From Streptomyces sp. CNH099 (lineage in GTDB: Bacteria; Actinomycetota; Actinomycetes; Streptomycetales; Streptomycetaceae), in contig AZWL01000013.1 in NCBI GenBank assembly GCA_000514715.1, positions 1 through 64,000 of the forward strand: a stretch of DNA of 64,000 nucleotides, written 5' to 3'. Shown one piece after another: positions 59,921 to 64,000 of this stretch. Both the position numbers and the translations under genes were made by a program. The notes under the pieces are model-generated. The model was not told the origin of the DNA, did no database searches, and saw only the letters and a list, made by a program, of their open reading frames with translations. Each line of letters begins with the position of its first letter. The stretch's first letter is position 1.

Positions 59921-61248
59921 GGTCCGCGCGCGGGTCAGCGGCCGGGTCCGCGGCCGGGTCGGCGCCCAGGGGCGCGCTGAAGTCCGCGTCGGCGAAGGCG
60001 GAGTGGAAGGCCGTACGCCGGGCGCGGCTGCGGATCGGGGTGATCACCGGGGCGACCATCACCCTGCTGCTCGCCGTCGTCGGCGGCGTCGCCGACGCGG
60101 TCATGACGCACGCGCAGAGCGAGCAGGTGTGGCGCGAGCTGCGCTACGGGGCCCAGCGCGGCGATCCGGCGAACGCGCCGGTGTGCACGTGGCTGTTCGT
60201 GCCGGGCACGAAGCCGCTGGCGAACGCCCCCGAGGGCTTCCCGGTACGGGCCGACGTGGGCCGGGCCCGCCGCGACGGCGCGCCGGTGGAGCGCACCGTC
60301 GAGCGCAACGACACCGTCTACCTCGTGCGCACGCAGCTCCGGGCGGACGGGCGCGTCGTCCAGGCGGTGTTCGACATGCGCTTCCAGCTCGCCGACCGCC
60401 GGCACCTGTGGTACGCCCTGGGCGTCGCCGAGCTGGTGGGGCTCGTCGCCGCGGCCGCCACCGGGATCGTCCTCGGGCGGGTGTCCGTCGGCCCGCTCGC
60501 CGAAGCCCTGGCCCGGCAGCGGCGGTTCGTCGCGGACGCCAGCCACGAGCTGCGCACCCCGATCACCCAGGTGTACGCGCGGGCCCAGCTGCTGTCGCGC
60601 CGGGCCGCGGCCGAGGAGCTGCCGGCCGCGCACCGCGACGGGCTCGACCGGCTCGTCGGCTCGGTCGGCCGGCTCGGCGGCGTGCTGGACGACCTGCTGC
60701 TGTCCGCGAGCCTCCAGGCGGACCCGGCCCGGCCGGCCGAGCGCCGGGCGGTCGACCTGGCGGCGCTGGCCCGGTCGGTGGTCGCCGAGGAGGCGGAGCG
60801 TACGGAGGACGCCCGCCTGTCCGTCACCGTGGCCGGCCCGCCGTACCCGCTGTTCGTCGACGGCGTCGAGTCCGCGTTGCGCCGCGCCGTCGGCGAGCTG
60901 CTGTCCAACGCGATCAGCCACACCCCCGCGGGCGGGCGGATCGACATCGTGCTGACCCGCGCCGCCGGCACCGTCGGGCTGACGGTCACCGACACCGGGG
61001 CCGGGTTCGACCCGGCGGAGGCGGAGCGGCTCTTCGAGCGGTTCCACCGCGGCGACTCCGGGGGGCGGTACGGGCTGGGGCTCGCGCTGCTGCGGGAGGT
61101 CCTCACGGCGCACGGCGGCACGGTCACGGCCACCGGGAGCCCCGGCCGCGGCGCCCGGTTCGCCGTCGAGCTGCCGGAGTCGGCGCCCCCGCCGGCCCGG
61201 GCGGCCGCGGCGGAGACGGTGGGCGCGGGCGTACGGGGCGCGGGGTGA
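59917..61248 (+). CDS. Sensor histidine kinase (HisKA type)
   Basis: Membrane kinase of 443 aa partnering the overlapping response regulator. A Gly/Ser/Ala-rich leader (GSAAGSAAGSAP), a first helix (VITGATITLLLAVVGGVADAV), an extracytoplasmic sensor segment of about 100 residues, a second helix (ALGVAELVGLVAAAATGIVLG), HisKA with phospho-His in RFVADASHELRTPITQVYA, and HATPase motifs (LLSNAISHTPAGG, DTGAGFD, YGLGLALLREVL). No HAMP domain is obvious. The signal is unknown. The convergent lyase gene ends 15 bases away without a visible terminator. Confidence 0.94.
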
Positions 61249-61263
61249 GCGGCCGGCGTACGG

Positions 61264-62919
61264 TCAGGACCCGCCACCGGCCACCGCTTCCGCCGCCGGT
61301 TCCATCCCCGTCTCCATCCCCGTCTCCGTCCCCGTCCCCGTCTCTGTCTCTGCTTCCGCTTCCGCCGCCGACGCCAGCAGCCGGGCCGCAGCCCGTACGT
61401 CCGCATCCAGCGGGCGGTCCGGATCGACCGGCGCGATCGCCACGACGAGGGCGTCGAGGAGTGCGTCGCAGCGCGCGGCCGTGGGGCGGCGGGCGCCGGC
61501 GTGCGCCGCCTGGCGCAGGCCGAGCGCGAGCGAGCCGCACAGCAGCCCGAGCAGCTTCGCCATGTCGTACGAGCGCAGCGCCGCCTGTGTGCCGAACGGG
61601 ACGACGTCCTGGTTGTGCAGGTTCGTCGCCAGGCTCTGCATCCCGACCGGCGTGGCAGCGTGCCGGATCTCGGCGACGAACGCCGTGGTCGCCAGCTGCA
61701 CGCCCTGCAGCCCGTGCTGGGCGCCCGGGGCGGTGGTGAGCATCGGCGGCAGCCCGCCGTTGCGCGCCGGGTCCACGAGCAGGTCGAGCTGGCGCTCGGC
61801 GAGGTTGCCCAACTGGGCGGCGACGGAGGCGAGCACGTCGGCGGCGAAGGCGGCGGGCTGGCCGAAGAAGTTCCCGCCGTGCACCACCTTCCCCGGATCG
61901 CCGTCCCCCTCCCCCGCGGGCATCTCCCCCGCGGGCCGGTCGCCCGGCTCCGCGGGGAAGAACAGCGGGTTGTCGCTCACTCCCCCCAGGTCCGCGGCGA
62001 CCACCTGGTCCACGTACCGCAGCGCGTCCTCCGCCGCGCCGAGCAGCTGCGGCGCGCACCGGATGCTGTACGGCTCCTGCAGCGGCCGGGTGCCGGACGG
62101 CCGGGTGCCGGCGAGCGTGCGCCGCATGCGCGCGCCGACGTCGACCGCGCCGGGGTGCCCGTACGCACGCAGCAGGTCGGCGTCGAGGAAGCCGGGGTCG
62201 CAGCCGAGGAGGTCGGCGAGCAGGCAGGTCAGCGCGGTGAGCGAGCGGTGCGCGGCGCGGACGGCGTCGCGGGCCAGGGCGGTGGCCGCCGTCGTCACGG
62301 AGGTGCCGTTGACGAGGGCGAGCGCGTCGCGGCCGTCGAGCGTGAGCGGGCGCAGTCCGGCGGCGTGGAGCGCCTCGGCGGCCGGCATGCGGCGGTCGTC
62401 GAGGTAGGCGTGGCCGCGGCCGCGCAGGGCCTGGGTGGCGTAGGCGAGCGGGATGAGGTCGCCGCTGGCGCCGACGGAGCCGTAGCGCGGGATGGCGGGC
62501 GCGAACGTCGTGGCGAACATGGCGGCGAGGCGGTCGACGACCTCGGCGGACACGCCGGAGTACCCGCGGGCGAGCGAGTGGGTGCGCAGCAGCAGCGCGG
62601 CCCGCCCGATCTCGTGCGGCAGGTCGGGCCCCTGGCCGGCGCCGAGGTGGGCGAGGGTGTTGTCGCACTGGTCGGCCTCGTCGGCGCGGCCGGCGTACCC
62701 GACGAGGGCGCCGAAGCCGGTGGTGGCGCCGTAGATCCGCGGCCCCCCGCCGTTGCCGCCGGGGCCGTGCCGCAGGGTGTGGAAGAGACGCCGGCCCCGC
62801 GCCACGCGCGCGCGGGTCTCGTCGTCCACCGTGACGGTGAGCGGCGCCGCCGCCCGGCGCAGCGCGGCGGCGGCGAGCGGTCGGGCGAGCGAGACGGTGT
62901 CGTCCGTGGTGGTCAGCAC
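61264..62919 (-). CDS. MIO-type aromatic amino acid ammonia-lyase or aminomutase
   Basis: Enzyme of the histidine/phenylalanine/tyrosine lyase superfamily, removing or shifting the alpha-amino group. 551 aa from a GTG with no ribosome site, perhaps leaderless. The catalytic Tyr is in RIYGATTGFGAL (Tyr63); the MIO prosthetic group forms from Ala151-Ser152-Gly153 in GSVGASGDL. Also seen: LVNGTSV, SDNPLFF, GGNFFGQP and NLHNQDVVPFGTQA. The selectivity pair near residue 113 is Thr-His, neither the classical PAL nor TAL pattern. The C-terminal 30 residues are a Glu/Thr/Gly repeat without a family role. Its place divergent to a flavoprotein argues for secondary metabolism over histidine catabolism. 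Confidence 0.88.
   Translation of the reverse strand: MLTTTDDTVSLARPLAAAALRRAAAPLTVTVDDETRARVARGRRLFHTLRHGPGGNGGGPRIYGATTGFGALVGYAGRADEADQCDNTLAHLGAGQGPDLPHEIGRAALLLRTHSLARGYSGVSAEVVDRLAAMFATTFAPAIPRYGSVGASGDLIPLAYATQALRGRGHAYLDDRRMPAAEALHAAGLRPLTLDGRDALALVNGTSVTTAATALARDAVRAAHRSLTALTCLLADLLGCDPGFLDADLLRAYGHPGAVDVGARMRRTLAGTRPSGTRPLQEPYSIRCAPQLLGAAEDALRYVDQVVAADLGGVSDNPLFFPAEPGDRPAGEMPAGEGDGDPGKVVHGGNFFGQPAAFAADVLASVAAQLGNLAERQLDLLVDPARNGGLPPMLTTAPGAQHGLQGVQLATTAFVAEIRHAATPVGMQSLATNLHNQDVVPFGTQAALRSYDMAKLLGLLCGSLALGLRQAAHAGARRPTAARCDALLDALVVAIAPVDPDRPLDADVRAAARLLASAAEAEAETETGTGTETGMETGMEPAAEAVAGGGS
61301..61355 (-). repeat. Hexanucleotide repeat at the lyase C terminus
   Basis: Repeated ccgtct/ccgtcc-type units (ACGGGG/AGACGG on the coding strand) encode an Glu/Thr/Gly/Met tract. 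The same motif occurs at 39581-39642 in an unrelated gene. Confidence 0.8.
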
Positions 62920-62943
62920 GCCGGGAAGCGTAGGCGGGGAATC

Positions 62944-62957
62944 TCAGAGGGCTCTGA
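62944..62957. promoter_or_regulatory. 14-bp palindrome in the divergent promoter region
   Basis: TCAGAG (62944-62949) and CTCTGA (62952-62957) with a GG centre, flanked by AT on both sides, in the middle of the 62-bp spacer between the lyase and the flavoprotein genes. It is placed to control both directions at once. The regulator is not in the window. Confidence 0.55.
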
Positions 62958-62981
62958 TATCCGGCGGCTAGCTTCCCGGCC

Positions 62982-64000
62982 ATGGCCCACGACTACCTCA
63001 TCATCGGAGCGGGTCCCGCGGGACTGCAGCTCGCCGCCTTCCTGGAGCGCGACGGTGCGGACTACGTCGTCCTCGAACGCGGCCACGGCCCCGGCACGTT
63101 CTTCACCCGCTTCCCCCGCCACCGCCAGCTCATCTCCATCAACAAGGTGCACACCGGCTACGACGATCCGGAGCTGCGGCTGCGGATGGACTGGAACTCC
63201 CTGATCAGCGACGACCCCGAGCTGCTCTTCACCCGCTACAGCCCCCGCTACTTCCCCCCGGCCGAGGACATGGTCCGCTACCTCGCCGACTTCGCCGCCC
63301 GCACCGGCGTGCGCGTCCGGTACGACACGAGCGCCGAGCGGATCTCCCGCACCGGCGACGGCTTCGCCGTCACCGACCGACACGGCCGGGTGTGGGAGGC
63401 ACGGCGGCTCGTGGTCGCCACCGGGATGTCCCGGCCCAACGTGCCGTCCCTGCCGGGCGCCGAACTGGCCGAGCGCTACGACACGTTCGACACCGCGCCC
63501 GAGTCCTTCACCGGCCAGCGCGTCCTCATCATCGGCCGCGGCAACTCGGCCTTCGAGACGGCCGACAGCCTGATGGAGAACGCGGCCGTCATCCACGTCG
63601 CCGGCTCCGGCTCGCTGCCGATGGCCTGGCGTACGCACTACGTCGGCCATCTGCGCGCCGTCAACAACAACTTCCTCGACAGCTACCAGCTGAAGTCGCA
63701 GAACGCGCTCCTCGACGGCCGCGTGCTCGCCATCCACCGCGCCCCCGGCGGCGGGTTCACCGTGTCGCTGGCGTTCGAGCGGGTGGACGAGGTCGTCCGG
63801 GACCTGCGCTACGACCGGGTGATCCTCGCGACCGGATTCCGCTTCGACGCCTCGCCCTTCGACGCCGACTGCGCGCCGGAACTGATGATCGACGACCGGT
63901 TCCCGGCCCTCACGCCTGCCGGCGAGTCGGTCAACGTGCCCGGCCTGTACTTCGCCGGCACGATCACGCAGGGGCCCGACTTCCGCCGGTCCACCACCGG
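62982..64000 (+). CDS. FOXRED2-like FAD-dependent oxidoreductase (partial, runs off the right edge)
   Basis: N-terminal 339 residues of a flavoprotein monooxygenase-like enzyme. FAD motif IIGAGPAGLQLA; then motifs I associate with the FOXRED2 group: MDWNSLI, FTRYSPRYFPPAEDMVRYL, a second nucleotide motif LIIGRGNSAFETAD, and MAWRTHYVGHLRAVNNNFLDSYQLKS. ILATGFRFD precedes the C-terminal part. The ATG at 62982 has no strong ribosome site, and the gene has no stop before the end of the window. Divergent arrangement with the MIO lyase suggests a shared pathway, for instance modification of an aromatic beta- or alpha-amino acid product. The reaction is not known. Confidence 0.85.
   Translation, partial: MAHDYLIIGAGPAGLQLAAFLERDGADYVVLERGHGPGTFFTRFPRHRQLISINKVHTGYDDPELRLRMDWNSLISDDPELLFTRYSPRYFPPAEDMVRYLADFAARTGVRVRYDTSAERISRTGDGFAVTDRHGRVWEARRLVVATGMSRPNVPSLPGAELAERYDTFDTAPESFTGQRVLIIGRGNSAFETADSLMENAAVIHVAGSGSLPMAWRTHYVGHLRAVNNNFLDSYQLKSQNALLDGRVLAIHRAPGGGFTVSLAFERVDEVVRDLRYDRVILATGFRFDASPFDADCAPELMIDDRFPALTPAGESVNVPGLYFAGTITQGPDFRRSTT

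Overview
The window is about 70% GC, has long high-GC reading frames, GTG/TTG starts, Streptomyces-type gene families (SpoIIE/anti-sigma phosphatases, TPM/PspA pairs, TipA-like MerR, DasR-type chitinase control, LamG/Rhs toxins) and an actinobacterial succinate dehydrogenase. It is almost certainly chromosome from a Streptomyces or close relative. No rRNA, tRNA, CRISPR or intact insertion sequence was seen. All calls come from reading the sequence; no database search was run.

Layout. 1-4.7 kb: a leftward peptide/nickel-type ABC importer operon (substrate-binding lipoprotein, two permeases, one ATPase; the second ATPase is probably off the left edge), with a perfect 16-bp palindrome before the first gene. 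4.8-6.8 kb: the GTPase TypA/BipA, followed by a decayed copy of its own 3' end. 6.9-9.2 kb: a solitary peptide-binding lipoprotein carrying a lysine-rich insertion. 9.5-13.7 kb: succinate dehydrogenase (small coiled-coil protein, SdhC, SdhA, SdhB), then a D-Ala-D-Ala carboxypeptidase. 15.4-18.5 kb: a DUF6247-type gene with a stop-interrupted toxin-like partner, then a TPM-family protein that has lost its TPM domain and a shortened PspA. 18.5-24.5 kb: a PAS/GAF/SpoIIE/HATPase phosphatase, an anti-sigma-type ATPase, a 63-aa SPOR-like protein, a GntR/UTRA regulator and MgtE. 24.6-27.2 kb: a GH18 chitinase under a DasR-like box, then a TipA-like MerR regulator with a 19-bp-spaced promoter and an in-frame internal start. 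27.2-35.3 kb: two FtsX-type ABC exporters, an Rrf2 regulator without cysteines and an orphan histidine kinase.

35.4-42.2 kb: a Tat-exported PhoD phosphatase, then a three-gene assimilatory nitrate reduction operon joined by TTGA and GTGA overlaps. 42.2-47.1 kb: a PQQ-propeller membrane protein, a RelE-like toxin with two tandem HTH genes, a PknH-like lipoprotein, and a frameshifted SMI1/KNR4 remnant. 47.1-58.8 kb: a polymorphic-toxin locus read leftward, consisting of a three-LamG surface protein, a 2323-aa Rhs protein with a HINT domain and a small probable RNase tip, an intercistronic hairpin, and a 97-aa putative immunity gene. 59.2-61.2 kb: an OmpR-type two-component pair. 61.3-64 kb: an MIO-type aromatic amino acid lyase/aminomutase divergent from a FOXRED2-like flavoprotein that runs off the right edge, possibly the start of a biosynthetic cluster.

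The most noteworthy points are the LamG-Rhs-HINT toxin with an immunity gene behind a hairpin and a dead immunity remnant, the toxin/HTH/HTH operon, the coordinated loss of the TPM domain and PspA tail, the TipA-like dual-start regulator without cysteine, and the MIO lyase/flavoprotein pair around a 14-bp palindrome.
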